From: Arthrobacter sp. 9AX | GTDB taxonomy: Bacteria > Actinomycetota > Actinomycetes > Actinomycetales > Micrococcaceae | Direction: 5' to 3' | Length of the DNA: 64,000 bases | NCBI RefSeq assembly: GCF_902506095.1 | Contig: NZ_LR733293.1 | Coordinates: forward strand, 1 to 64,000 | Shown here: positions 45,867-55,501 of the stretch, piece after piece | Layout of the letters: each line of letters begins with the position of its first letter | Numbering within the stretch: position 1 is the first letter of the stretch | Position numbers and translations under genes: made by a program | Notes under the pieces: generated by a model | Databases searched by the model: none | The model's input: only the letters and a program-made list of their open reading frames with translations | What the model was told of the DNA's origin: nothing

Positions 45867-46370
45867 TCAGCCGCTGGCGGCGGCGATCCACACCCCGATC
45901 ACCCACGTGCTGGCGGCGAGGCAGGCCAGGCCGAACTCGGCGAGCATGCCCAGGCCCGTTGCTTTGAGCGCGGCCCAGCTGGAGGTGGCCGCATTGCCGA
46001 TGTTCCGCGTGCGGAGGAGTTCGCTGAGCAGCAGTCCGGCGGCGAAGCCCACGAAGAGTCCCACCACCGGGATAATGAACATTCCCACCACACCGGCCAC
46101 CAGTGCAGCCACGATGCTCCGGCTCGGAATGGCGTGCTCCTTGAGCTTCCTGCCGGTGAGCACCGCACTTGCGGCCATGCCGGCCACCACAAACACCATT
46201 GCCACCGCGAACACCACCCAGCCTGCGGAGCCGGCGCCGCCCCAGATGGCCCAGGCCAGCAGGCTGGCGCCAATGAGGATGCTGCCCGGCAGCACCGGGA
46301 TAACAGTGCCCGCCACGCCGGCAAGGATCGCCAGGCCGCACAGGATGGTCACCACGGTTTCGGAGGTCAT
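45867..46370 (-). CDS. DUF456 membrane protein
   Basis: 167 residues from ATG 46370. About four to five membrane helices with GVAGTVIPVLPGSILIGASLLAWAI at the start and GMFIIPVVGLFVGFAAGLLLSELLR in the middle, the two blocks that define DUF456. Function unknown. It follows malic enzyme on the same strand but is separated from it by a strong terminator. Confidence 0.88.
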   Translation of the reverse strand: MTSETVVTILCGLAILAGVAGTVIPVLPGSILIGASLLAWAIWGGAGSAGWVVFAVAMVFVVAGMAASAVLTGRKLKEHAIPSRSIVAALVAGVVGMFIIPVVGLFVGFAAGLLLSELLRTRNIGNAATSSWAALKATGLGMLAEFGLACLAASTWVIGVWIAAASG

Positions 46371-46403
46371 GGCACCCAGTCTATGGTTGCGCGCCCTTAA
46401 CGC

Positions 46404-46445
46404 CCGACGGCGGTGCCTCCCATGAAGGGGAGGCACCGCCGTCGG
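46404..46445 (-). terminator. Terminator after malic enzyme gene
   Basis: Perfect 18-bp stem (46404-46421 with 46428-46445) with a 6-base loop ATGAAG, starting about 24 bases past the malic enzyme stop on the minus strand. Confidence 0.85.
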
Positions 46446-46468
46446 ACATTCCGCTAAGGGGATATCGG

Positions 46469-47668
46469 CTACTCTGACTCCACCGCGGCGGCCACGGCTG
46501 CGGTCACGGCGGGGGCAACGCGCGGGTCCAGCGGGCTGGGCACGATGTAGTCCGCAGAAAGGTCTTCGGCTGCGAGGTCGGCGATGGCGTAGGCAGCCGC
46601 GAGCTTCATGGCGGGCGTGATGCGGCGGGCACCGGCATCCAGGGCGCCGCGGAAAATGCCGGGGAAAGCCAGTACGTTGTTGATCTGGTTCGGGAAGTCG
46701 CTGCGGCCGGTGGCCACCACGGCGGCGTACTTGACGGCGACCTCGGGCAGGACCTCGGGGTCGGGGTTGGACAGTGCGAACACGATGGCGTCCTGGTTCA
46801 TCAGCGCTAGGTGCGCCTCGTCCAGCTTGGAGGAGGAGACGCCGATGAAGACGTCAGCTCCGGCGAGGGCCTCGGCCGGGCCGCCTTCAACGCCGCGCGG
46901 GTTGCTGCGGCCGGCGATGTCGGCCTTCTTGCTGGCGGGGTCCGCGGCAAGGTCCTGACGGCCGGCGTTGATGATGCCGCGGGAGTCCAGCAGGACAACG
47001 TCGGTGATGCCGGCGGCCAGCAGGATTTCGGCGACGGCGATGCCGGCCGCACCCGCACCGGACACCACCACGCGCAGGCCATCCAGCGCGCGGCCAGTCA
47101 CCTTGGCGGCGTTGGTCAAGGCGGCCAGGGCAACCACCGCTGTGCCGTGCTGGTCATCGTGCATCACCGGGCAGTCCAGTGCCTCGATGAGCTTTTCCTC
47201 CAGCTCAAAGCAGCGGGGGGCGGAGATGTCCTCGAGGTTCACCGCACCGAAGCTGGGGCGCAGCCGGACGAGGGTCTCCACGATTTCGTCCACATCCGTG
47301 GTGTTGAGGACCAGCGGAATGGAATCGAGGTCGCCGAAGGACTTGAACAGGGCCGACTTGCCCTCCATGACGGGCAGTGAGGCGCTGGGGCCGATGTTGC
47401 CCAGTCCGAGGACGGCGGTGCCGTCACTGACCACTACTACCAGGCGCTCGGCCCAGGTGAGCGTGCGGGCCAGTTCCGGCTTGGCGTGGATGGCGCGGCT
47501 GACCTCGGCCACCCCCGGGGTGTAGGCGATGGACAGGTCGCGCTTGTTGGACAGCGGAACGGTGCTGGCGATGGAGAGCTTGCCGCCCTGGTGGGCATCG
47601 AAGATCTCGGCTTCGCTCAGCGCGGTGGCTGCGGAGTTGTCAGTAGCTGCAATTGCGTCAATGGACAC
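46469..47668 (-). CDS. NAD(P)-dependent malic enzyme
   Basis: 399 residues from GTG 47668, which has AGGAGA eight bases upstream. It decarboxylates malate to pyruvate. This is the short bacterial form without a phosphotransacetylase tail. TSLTVPLSNKRDLSIAYTPGVAEV-like N-terminal region, PVMHDDQHGTAVVALAALTNAAKV (metal-binding DD), VVVSGAGAAGIAVAEILLAAG (Rossmann) and ALSNPDPEVLPE are visible. Cofactor preference between NAD and NADP cannot be read safely. Monocistronic, closed by a terminator. Confidence 0.93.
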   Translation of the reverse strand: MSIDAIAATDNSAATALSEAEIFDAHQGGKLSIASTVPLSNKRDLSIAYTPGVAEVSRAIHAKPELARTLTWAERLVVVVSDGTAVLGLGNIGPSASLPVMEGKSALFKSFGDLDSIPLVLNTTDVDEIVETLVRLRPSFGAVNLEDISAPRCFELEEKLIEALDCPVMHDDQHGTAVVALAALTNAAKVTGRALDGLRVVVSGAGAAGIAVAEILLAAGITDVVLLDSRGIINAGRQDLAADPASKKADIAGRSNPRGVEGGPAEALAGADVFIGVSSSKLDEAHLALMNQDAIVFALSNPDPEVLPEVAVKYAAVVATGRSDFPNQINNVLAFPGIFRGALDAGARRITPAMKLAAAYAIADLAAEDLSADYIVPSPLDPRVAPAVTAAVAAAVESE

Positions 47669-47950
47669 GTCGTTGTCTCCTGGTGCTCGCCGTGGACACA
47701 CGGCACGTGGGGCTCGGGCCGAACAGACCTGAGGCAGTGGAAGAGGTGCGGCGGATAACCCAGGGGTGGCGGGTCCGTGGGAGCTTCGGGGATGCTCCCT
47801 GCTGCTCCGTTTCCATCATGGTAGACAGCCGAAAAGGGCGCCCCGGCGCAATTTGACGTCCGCTGCGGATGCTAAAACGTTTCTTCAGGTCGGATTGTGA
47901 CCCAGACCACGGCAATAAGCGCGATTTAAAGGCGTATTGGTCTAGACCGG

Positions 47951-48559
47951 TTACGCGCTTTGATGAAGTGTGTAGCCGCCTTCGGCGGCCGGAGCTAGCC
48001 GGGTGCAGGCCCTTTTCAGGTCTTCCTCGGCCTCAAAGAGGGACAGCCGGCGGTTCCGGACGGACTGGACCAGACCAGTGACTGTCAGCAGGAGCACCCG
48101 GGCCACAATGGGGTCCCCGCTTGCCGTCGCCACCACCTTCTCCCCCAGCGCATCAATGTCACGCAGGAGGACCGTGCTGTCCCGGTCCGGGGTGTACACG
48201 CCCCGGCTCAGGCACTGCTCCACGGCAGGCTGCATTACCCGCATGTGGAAGATCTCCATCACCAGTCCGCCCAGCGCCCGGCCGCGGAACCTGGCAGCGC
48301 CGGTACGGCCGGCAACCTGCAGCTCACCGAGCTGGTGCTTGTAGAGCGCGAGCATGAGGTGGGTGGGGGTGGGAAAGTAGCGGTACAGCGTGCCCAGGGG
48401 AACGTCAGCCTTGAGCGCCACCTCAGTGAGGTCCACGGAGTCCAGGCCCTTCCGGGCAAAGCCGCCGGCGGCTTCAAGGATGCGGGCGTAGCGCAGCCGC
48501 TGACGCGGGGCGGAGGGCATGGCGGCCATGGGCGGATGATCTGGAAGAGTCTCAGGCAT
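47951..48559 (-). CDS. TetR-family regulator
   Basis: 202 residues. HTH at about residues 20-65: RYARILEAAGGFARKGLDSVDLTEVALKADVPLGTLYRYFPT. The rest is the helical ligand domain, similar in pattern to KstR-type proteins, but the ligand is unknown. An ATG at residue 14 is an alternative start. It lies 138 bases upstream of the broken MFS gene on the same strand and may have regulated it. Confidence 0.88.
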   Translation of the reverse strand: MPETLPDHPPMAAMPSAPRQRLRYARILEAAGGFARKGLDSVDLTEVALKADVPLGTLYRYFPTPTHLMLALYKHQLGELQVAGRTGAARFRGRALGGLVMEIFHMRVMQPAVEQCLSRGVYTPDRDSTVLLRDIDALGEKVVATASGDPIVARVLLLTVTGLVQSVRNRRLSLFEAEEDLKRACTRLAPAAEGGYTLHQSA

Positions 48560-48697
48560 CTGTATTCCGGGTTGTGTTTTGACGGGGCAGCAGTCAGGAG
48601 CGTCCCCATCCCGAAACCGCCTGCGATCCGGTTCAACTATACGGCACGGCGGTGTGGCGCCATTGGCAAGGTGCCTTAGCTCCGGTGTACCGGCAGG

Positions 48698-49982
48698 TCA
48701 CCTCACGCTCTTGATCTTCACCACAAAAACTGCTCCCAGCAATCCGATGGCAGCCGCCGTGACGAACAGCGAGCGGTAGCCACCCCAGTGTGTGACCGCC
48801 ATGAATGCCAGGAACGGGGCCACCACCTGGGGCAGGGAGTTGGCCACGTTGATGACACCCATGTCCTTGCCGCGGTGGGCAGCAAACGGCAGGACCTGGG
48901 TGAGCAGCGCGAAGTCCACGGCCAGGTACGCACCGAAGCCGATTCCCAGGACAGCAGCACCGGCCAAGGCGCCCGGCCAGACCGGGAAGAAGGCCATAAT
49001 CATGCCGGACATGGCGATGATGGCGGAGGACCCGATCACGAACGGCTTCCGGCGTCCCACCCGGTCGCTCCAGGGCGGCCAGCACTGCGGTAATCATCAC
49101 CATCACGGCGTAGATGCCCGTGAGGACCAGCACGCCGGCCGCGGGATCCTCGTGCTTGAGGATGTCGCGGAGGAAAAAGAGCAGGTAGACGATGGTCAGC
49201 TGGTTGCCCACGTTCACCAGGAAGCGCGTGAGCCAGGCCCAGGCGAAGTCCGGGTAGAGCCGGGGGCTGATCCAGAATCCCGTGAGAAAGGAACCCAGCC
49301 GGAACCGGGGCAGGACACCCTTGTGCAGCGTGGGGTCGTCGCGGCGGAACAAATACGGCAGCACGGACAGCAGCAGGGCCGCGGCGCACAGCCAGTAGCC
49401 CACCATGAAGTTGCCGGACACCACCGCGCCGAACACCGCGCCGGTGAGGATACCCAGTGTCTGGCCCATGGCGGCGAGCCCTCCCACCTTGCCGCGCTGG
49501 AGCACCGGCACCCGGTCCGGCACGGCCGCGGTGATGGCTGCGTAGGCCGCGTTCGCGCCGAGCTGGACCAGGCACCAGAAAACCACCATCAGGGCCACGG
49601 TGGTGGCTCCGGACATCGCCAGGAGCGCGGCCGCACCCAGGACCGCGCCCGCCAGCACCCAGGGCGAGCGGCGGCCCAGGCGGGACGTGGTGCGGTCCGA
49701 GAGGGCTCCGAACAGCGGGTTCGCTACCAGGGACACTGCGGCGCCGCATGCGGTGGCAAGGGAAAGGATCGCTTCCTTGCTGGGTTCGTCAATGCTGATG
49801 GCCTGCTGGCCGATGAAGACGTTGATGGGGCCGAAGAAGGCGGCGTTGATCCCCACGTTGACCAGGACCAGCCCGGCGACCCAGCGGGGCGTGACATTGC
49901 GGGTTGGCTCGGCGAGCGCGGCCGTCGGACCGTCCGGAACAGCTCCCCGGTCCAGGGGCGCGGGAGTATTGGACAGGCTCAT
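48698..49982 (-). pseudogene. MFS transporter gene with frameshift
   Basis: The N-terminal half (49982 to about 49075) encodes a normal MFS protein, [13 protein letters not shown] onward, with seven or so helices including [14 protein letters not shown]. Near 49060-49080, after ITAVLAAL, the frame breaks. The C-terminal half continues in another frame from SDRVGRRKPFVIGSS at 49070 to the stop at 48698 with five helices. Adding two bases or dropping one at the CTGGAG junction restores a complete ~428-residue transporter of the glycoside/sugar-type. Either a pseudogene or a sequence error. Confidence 0.8.
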
Positions 49983-50103
49983 GACGTTTTCCCCCGGGTA
50001 CGGCTGGTTGGCTACGGAATCAGACTATCGTGGGCCTTGCCGCGCCCGGAGCAGATGGCGCGCGGCAACCAAAGACGGCAGCCGGAGCACCAAGGAGAAC
50101 CAT

Positions 50104-50604
50104 ATGAGCGCAGCGCCCACCCCCAGCACCGCTGGTGCCGCCATCAACACCGCCGACCTCTACGACGAACGCGGGGACGAGCTGGCATCGGTGTCCCTGC
50201 AGTTCCAGTCCCTGGGCGGACGTTCACACTTCAGCGGAACCGTAAGGACCATCCGCTGCTTCCAGGACAACGCCCTGGTGAAGTCCACCCTGGCCACGCC
50301 TGGCCACGGCAACGTCCTCGTGGTGGACGGCGGCGGCTCATTGGGCACGGCCCTGATGGGGGACATGATTGCCGAAAGCGCCGTGGCGAACGGCTGGGCC
50401 GGCGTCGTTATTAACGGAGCGATCCGGGATCGGGCGGCGATCGCCACACTGGACCTCGGGGTAAAGGCCCTGGGCAGCAACCCGCGCAAGAGTGCCAAAG
50501 CCGGCGCCGGCGAAGTGGATGTGGACGTGGAGATCGACGGCGTCACCATCCGCCCCGGCGCCACGGTCTGGTGCGATCCAGACGGGATCCTCGTGGAGCG
50601 CTGA
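50104..50604 (+). CDS. rraA: RraA-family protein (ribonuclease E regulator / HMG aldolase fold)
   Basis: 166 residues from ATG 50104, AAGGAG upstream. [45 protein letters not shown] is the family core; GxxRDRxxI and the acidic Asp bind metal in aldolase members. In E. coli RraA masks RNase E. In actinobacteria the same fold can be a 4-hydroxy-4-methyl-2-oxoglutarate aldolase, so the role is not settled by sequence. Divergent from the broken MFS gene. Confidence 0.88.
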   Translation: MSAAPTPSTAGAAINTADLYDERGDELASVSLQFQSLGGRSHFSGTVRTIRCFQDNALVKSTLATPGHGNVLVVDGGGSLGTALMGDMIAESAVANGWAGVVINGAIRDRAAIATLDLGVKALGSNPRKSAKAGAGEVDVDVEIDGVTIRPGATVWCDPDGILVER

Positions 50605-50669
50605 CCGCTTCCGGCGAAAGGGCGCGGCAGGGCCAAGAGGATTTTATGGCCCGGGGAATGAAACGGGAA

Positions 50670-50682
50670 GTAACATAGTTAC
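50670..50682. promoter_or_regulatory. GTAAC-ATA-GTTAC dyad upstream of DHA2 exporter
   Basis: A perfect 5+3+5 inverted repeat about 40 bases before the ATG of the drug exporter. It could be the operator of a TetR or MarR repressor encoded elsewhere. Confidence 0.4.
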
Positions 50683-50722
50683 CGAAAGCAACTATCGAGC
50701 TTATTTCTTCCCTGGAGCACTC

Positions 50723-52375
50723 ATGTCCCAAACCCCTGCCGTGCGCGCCGCCGGAGAAACCCTCACGCCGCGCCAAATCGTCACCGTGATGGTCGGCCTG
50801 ATGCTGGGCATGTTCCTGGCCTCGCTGGACCAGACCATCGTGTCCACGTCCATCTACACCATCGCCAACGACCTGGACGGGCTCTCGCTCCAGGCGTGGG
50901 CCACCACCGCGTACCTCATCACGTCCACCGTGAGCACCCCGCTTTACGGCAAGCTCAGCGACATTTTCGGCCGCCGGCCGCTGTATCTGACGGCCATCAT
51001 CATCTTCCTTGCCGGATCCCTGTACGCGGGCTCGGTCCACTCCATGACCGAACTGGCCATTGCCCGTGGCGTCCAGGGCCTGGGCGCCGGTGGCCTGCTG
51101 GCCCTCGCGCTGACCATCATCGGGGACATCGTGTCCCTGAAGGAGCGGGCCAAATACCAGGGCTACTTCATGTCCGTCTTCGGCATTTCCTCGGTGCTCG
51201 GGCCTGTGGTGGGCGGCGCGTTTGCCGGCTCTGCCAACATCCTGGGCTTCGACGGCTGGCGGTGGGTGTTCTTTATCAACCTGCCCATCGGCCTGGCGGC
51301 ACTGGCCGTGGTGTTTATGTTCCTGCACCTGCCGGCCAAGCACGTGAAGCAGAAGATCGACTACTGGGGCGCAGCCGCCATCACGGTGGCCATCGTGCCG
51401 CTGCTCTTGGTGGCCGAGCAGGGCCGGACCTGGGGCTGGGCGTCGCTGAACTCCTTCCTCTGCTACGGCCTGGGCCTGGTGGGCATCGCCTGGTTCCTGC
51501 TCGCCGAAAAGCGCGCGGGTGACTACGCCCTCATTCCGCTGCGGCTGTTCCGGAACGCAACGTTCGGCCTGTCGTCCCTGTTGAACTTCATCATCGGCAT
51601 CGGCATGTTCGGCGCCATCGCCATGCTCCCCATGTACCTGCAGCTGGTCAAGGGCCTCACTCCCACCGAGGCAGGCCTGATGATGATCACGTTCACCATC
51701 GGCATCCTGACCGGCTCCATCACGGCCGGGCGCACCATCTCGTCCTCCGGCACCTACCGGATCTTCCCCATCCTGGGCACGGCCATCCTCACCGCCGCCG
51801 CGGTGGTGATGGGACTGTCCCTGGGCGTGGACACGGGCCTCTGGGTTCCGGGCGTGATCGCAGTGTTCTTCGGGATGGGCCTGGGCTTCTGCATGCAGCC
51901 GCTTACCCTGGCCATGCAGGTCTCGGTTCCGCGCCGTGACATGGGTGTGGGCACGTCCTCGGCAGCCTTCTTCCGCTCCATGGGCGGCGCCGTGGGCACC
52001 GCCGTGTTCATCTCCATGCTCTTCAGCCTGGCTGCGGGCCGGATTGCTGACGGCATGAAATCGGCCATGGCCAGTGCGGACTACCAGGCCGTCCTGCGGG
52101 ACCCCGCCGTGGCTGCCGATCCCGCCAACGCCAAGCTGTACGAGTTCTTCCAGAACGGGGCGTCCAATGATTCCCTCAACGACACCAGTTGGCTCCACAC
52201 CGCCAACAGCACCCTGACCCGTCCCATCACGGAGGGCTTCGCCTACGCGATCGACACCGTGATGCTGACGGCGGCAGTGCTCACCGGCATAGCCTTCCTT
52301 ATCAGCTTCGCGCTGCCCAACAAGAAGCTCTCGGACCCGAAGGCTGCCCCGCAGGAGCCGGCGGCGGTCCACTAG
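50723..52375 (+). CDS. DHA2-family multidrug exporter (14 helices)
   Basis: 550 residues, MFS drug:proton antiporter of the EmrB/QacA group. Helix 1 has MLGMFLASLDQTIVSTSIYTIANDL, the loop motif YGKLSDIFGRRPLYL follows, and GVQGLGAGGLLALALTIIGDIVSLKERAK and the motif C region VLGPVVGGAFAG are present. About 14 helices are predicted. It should export toxic hydrophobic compounds. ATG 50723 gives the normal N-terminus. Closed by a terminator at 52400. Confidence 0.92.
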   Translation: MSQTPAVRAAGETLTPRQIVTVMVGLMLGMFLASLDQTIVSTSIYTIANDLDGLSLQAWATTAYLITSTVSTPLYGKLSDIFGRRPLYLTAIIIFLAGSLYAGSVHSMTELAIARGVQGLGAGGLLALALTIIGDIVSLKERAKYQGYFMSVFGISSVLGPVVGGAFAGSANILGFDGWRWVFFINLPIGLAALAVVFMFLHLPAKHVKQKIDYWGAAAITVAIVPLLLVAEQGRTWGWASLNSFLCYGLGLVGIAWFLLAEKRAGDYALIPLRLFRNATFGLSSLLNFIIGIGMFGAIAMLPMYLQLVKGLTPTEAGLMMITFTIGILTGSITAGRTISSSGTYRIFPILGTAILTAAAVVMGLSLGVDTGLWVPGVIAVFFGMGLGFCMQPLTLAMQVSVPRRDMGVGTSSAAFFRSMGGAVGTAVFISMLFSLAAGRIADGMKSAMASADYQAVLRDPAVAADPANAKLYEFFQNGASNDSLNDTSWLHTANSTLTRPITEGFAYAIDTVMLTAAVLTGIAFLISFALPNKKLSDPKAAPQEPAAVH

Positions 52376-52719
52376 ACATTTTCTCCACGCCGTTTTGTCA
52401 CGGGAGGCAGCCTTTTGGGCTGCCTCCCGTTGGTTTTTCCCGTAAAAGCCGCGGGTTGTGGCACCGGAGCCGGCCAGAAGCGTGCTCTGCGTAACACGGG
52501 CCGGGCGGTGCGGCCGCCAAGTGACGGAACAACGGCGGCCCCGTCCCGCCGTCGTTGTTTGCTGTTTGAAGGGGCGCCAGGCCCGCCGTGAGGGACTCAA
52601 CTGGAACCGGGCGCCGTGGCGTGGAACACTGTACAGCGCGTGTGCGCCGGCCTGGTGGCCGGCTCCGCAGCCGACGACGTCCGCACCGCATCCACCCAAA
52701 CCCCAACCAAGGGAGCACC
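52376..52719. other. Intergenic region between two MFS genes
   Basis: About 340 bases. It begins with the terminator at 52400-52430. A second, weaker hairpin around 52532-52552 (ACGGCGG / CCGCCGT) is followed by T-rich sequence, possibly a leader attenuator for the sugar transporter. No convincing coding sequence. Confidence 0.5.
52400..52438 (+). terminator. Terminator after DHA2 exporter
   Basis: 13-bp stem (52400-52412 with 52418-52430), loop TTTTG, followed by TGGTTTTT. A classical intrinsic terminator. Confidence 0.88.
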
Positions 52720-54159
52720 ATGCCCACTGCCCAGGAGCAGAAGACCGCCCAGATACCGCAGCGGGTGATCTGGCTGGCACTTGCAGGTGCGGTGGGCGGA
52801 TTCCTGTTCGGCTTCGACTCGTCGGTGGTGAACGGCGCCGTGGATGCCATGAAAGCCGAATTTGCGCTGTCCGAAGCCGTGACGGGCTTCGCTGTGGCCA
52901 TCGCGCTGCTGGGCTGCGCGGCCGGCGCGTACCTGGCCGGAAAGGTGGCCGACCGGTACGGCCGCATCCCCGCCATGAAGCTGGGTGCGCTGCTGTTCCT
53001 GGTCAGCGCCATCGGCACCGGATTCGCCTTCAGTGTCTGGGACCTGATCTTCTGGCGCCTGGTGGGCGGGCTCGGCATCGGCCTGGCCTCCGTGATTGCC
53101 CCCGCGTACATCTCCGAAATCTCGCCGCGCCAGGTCCGCGGTCGCCTGGCCTCGCTGCAGCAACTTGCCATCACCACCGGTATCTTCGCGGCGCTGCTCT
53201 CCGACGCGCTATTCGCCACCAGCGCCGGCGGTGCGGACCAGGCGTTCTGGCTGGGAATTGAAGCCTGGCGCTGGATGTTCCTGGCCGCCGCCGTGCCCGC
53301 CGTGGTGTACGGCTGGGTGGCCTACACCCTTCCCGAATCCCCGCGGTTCCTGGTGTTCCTGGGCAAGGAGGAAGAGGCCCGCAAGGTGTTCGATTCCATT
53401 GCCCCGGCCGAGGACACCGACCGGCACATCCGCGAGATCCGCGAAGCCATCGAGGAAGACAAGCTTGCCGGCCAGAAGGGCTCACTGCGCGGCAAGACCT
53501 TCGGACTGCAGGCCGTGGTCTGGGTGGGCATCATCCTGTCCGTGCTGCAGCAGTTCGTGGGCATCAACGTGATCTTCTACTACTCCACCACCTTGTGGAA
53601 GGCCGTGGGGTTCCAGGAGAAGGACTCGCTCGCCATCTCGGTGGCCACCTCCGTCACGAACATCCTGGTCACCCTCGTAGCCATTGCACTGGTGGACAGG
53701 ATCGGCCGCCGGCCCATCCTGCTGGCAGGCTCAGTGGGCATGGCCGTCTCCCTGGGCGCCATGGCGCTGGCGTTCTCCTCGGCGGTGGGATCCGGCGAGG
53801 AGATTTCCCTCCCGGGCGCCTGGGGTCCGGTGGCCCTGGTGGCCGCGAACATCTTTGTGGTCAGCTTCGGCGCGTCCTGGGGCCCGCTGGTATGGGTGCT
53901 CCTGGGCGAAATCTTCCCGTCCCGGATCCGGGCACGCGCACTCGGCCTGGCCGCGGCCGCGCAGTGGGTGGCGAACTTCGCCATCACCCTGAGCTTCCCC
54001 GTGATGGCCGCCGGTTCGCTGCCGCTCACGTACGCCATGTACGCACTCTTCGCGGCGGCGTCGTTCTTCTTTGTGATGTTCAAGGTCCCGGAGACCAACG
54101 GGATGTCACTGGAGCAGGCGGAGACGCTGTTCGTGGCGAAGGGCTCGAAGAAGGCCTAG
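52720..54159 (+). CDS. Sugar-porter family MFS transporter
   Basis: 479 residues from ATG 52720, GGGAG upstream. Helix 1 GAVGGFLFGFDSSVVNGAV, loop GKVADRYGRIPAMKLG, SPRQVRGRLASLQQLAITTG, YTLPESPRF after helix 6, QQFVGINVIFYYSTTLW and DRIGRRPILL are the sugar-porter signatures (XylE/GlcP-like). The likely substrate is a hexose or pentose taken up with protons; the exact sugar is unknown. No catabolic gene is adjacent. Confidence 0.93.
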   Translation: MPTAQEQKTAQIPQRVIWLALAGAVGGFLFGFDSSVVNGAVDAMKAEFALSEAVTGFAVAIALLGCAAGAYLAGKVADRYGRIPAMKLGALLFLVSAIGTGFAFSVWDLIFWRLVGGLGIGLASVIAPAYISEISPRQVRGRLASLQQLAITTGIFAALLSDALFATSAGGADQAFWLGIEAWRWMFLAAAVPAVVYGWVAYTLPESPRFLVFLGKEEEARKVFDSIAPAEDTDRHIREIREAIEEDKLAGQKGSLRGKTFGLQAVVWVGIILSVLQQFVGINVIFYYSTTLWKAVGFQEKDSLAISVATSVTNILVTLVAIALVDRIGRRPILLAGSVGMAVSLGAMALAFSSAVGSGEEISLPGAWGPVALVAANIFVVSFGASWGPLVWVLLGEIFPSRIRARALGLAAAAQWVANFAITLSFPVMAAGSLPLTYAMYALFAAASFFFVMFKVPETNGMSLEQAETLFVAKGSKKA

Positions 54160-54185
54160 CCACGCGCCATCACTGCCCGCAGATC

Positions 54186-54230
54186 AACAGCAAACCCTCC
54201 ATCACACGCCGTGAAGGAGGGTTTGCTGTT
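54186..54230. terminator. Bidirectional terminator between two MFS genes
   Basis: 15-bp perfect stem (54186-54200 with 54216-54230) with a smaller TCAC/GTGA stem in the loop. It sits between convergent genes. Confidence 0.85.
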
Positions 54231-54249
54231 TGCCGCGCGTGTGCGCCGT

Positions 54250-55473
54250 TTACACGACGTGCGGCTCATGCGCTGCCAGGTACTTCCGGCCGCCCACAGC
54301 AACGGCGAGGGCCACCACCATCGCCGCCGCGCCGGCGAAGAACGGGAGCTGCGGCCCAAAATGCTCGCCCAGCTGGGCAGCGGCAAACGGGGCCAGGGCG
54401 CCGCCCATCCAGCGGACAAAGTTGTAGCCGGACGAGGCCACCGGGCGGGGCGAGTCCGAAACACCCATGGCCAGCTCCGTGTAGATCGTGTTGTTGATGC
54501 CGAGCAGAGCGCCGGAGGCCACCACGAGGACGACGACGGCAGGCACCGAGTGCCCCGCAGCCAGTCCCAGCCCAACAAGGCTGAGCATGAGGGCCAGGAG
54601 GGTGCCCGCCAGGACTTTCGTAGCCCCGAAGCGGTTCTGCAGCACCGGCGCCACGAACACCGAGAAGACCGCAACGGCCACGCCCCAGCCGAAGAACACC
54701 CCGCCGATCCCGTAGGCATCCATGCCAAGGATGAAGGGCGTGAACGCCAGGATGGTGAAGAACCCGTAATTGTAGAACAGCCCGCTGACAGCGGTGGTGC
54801 GGAGGCCCTTGTGGCCCAGGGCGAGCAGGGGGTCCCGCAACCGCACCTTGCGCTCCGGCACCGGGGTCTTCGGGAGCAGTACCACCAAGGCCACGAACGC
54901 GGCTGCCATAAGCGCCGCGGTGCCGAAGAACGGCGCGCGCCACTGCCAGCCGCCCAGCAGGGCACCCAGGAGCGGGCCGAGCGAGATGCCCAGGCCCAGG
55001 GCGGCCTCATAGAGGATGATGGCTGTCCCCGCCCCGCCGCTGGCGACACCGACAATCACGGCCAGCGCGGTGGCGACAAACAGGGCGTTGCCCAGCCCCC
55101 AGCCGGCCCGGAAGCCCACCAGCCCGCCTACGCTGCCGGACAGTCCGGAAAGCGAGGAAAACACCACAATGACTGCGAGCCCGGTCAGCAGGGTTTTCTT
55201 GCCGCCGATGCGGGAGGAGACAAAGCCCGTGATCAGCATGGCCACCGCTGTCACCAGGAAGTAGCTGGTGAAGAGCAGGGATACCTCGCTGGGGCTGGCG
55301 TCGAGGTTGGTGGCGATGGCGGGCAGGATGGGGTCCACCAGCCCAATGCCCATAAACGCAAAAACGGCGGCCAGGGCTGTGGCCCATACCGCCTTTGGTT
55401 GTTTGAGGAATGAGGCCTTTTCAGCCTTCAGGGTTGCTTCTGCTGCCGGCAGTGTGTCTGCTTGGCCGTTCAT
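54250..55473 (-). CDS. MFS exporter (DHA1-like)
   Basis: 407 residues, 12 predicted helices. FMGIGLVDPILPAIATNLDASPSEVSLLFTSYFLVTAVAML is the N-terminal half-signature of DHA1 drug exporters, and GFVSSRIGGKKTLLTGL is the loop 2-3 motif. An acidic/Lys-rich N-terminal tail precedes helix 1. It is 28 bases downstream of a MarR gene on the same strand, so it is probably controlled by it. The substrate could be a drug; its place beside a siderophore importer also allows siderophore export. Confidence 0.9.
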   Translation of the reverse strand: MNGQADTLPAAEATLKAEKASFLKQPKAVWATALAAVFAFMGIGLVDPILPAIATNLDASPSEVSLLFTSYFLVTAVAMLITGFVSSRIGGKKTLLTGLAVIVVFSSLSGLSGSVGGLVGFRAGWGLGNALFVATALAVIVGVASGGAGTAIILYEAALGLGISLGPLLGALLGGWQWRAPFFGTAALMAAAFVALVVLLPKTPVPERKVRLRDPLLALGHKGLRTTAVSGLFYNYGFFTILAFTPFILGMDAYGIGGVFFGWGVAVAVFSVFVAPVLQNRFGATKVLAGTLLALMLSLVGLGLAAGHSVPAVVVLVVASGALLGINNTIYTELAMGVSDSPRPVASSGYNFVRWMGGALAPFAAAQLGEHFGPQLPFFAGAAAMVVALAVAVGGRKYLAAHEPHVV

Positions 55474-55501
55474 GGAGGATGCTCCTAAGGGGGTGCGTGC
55501 G

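Noticed and set aside
47936..47960. GGTCTAGACC palindrome near the TetR gene end
   Set aside because: A 10-bp palindrome at a gene end without promoter context; too short and misplaced to call an operator.
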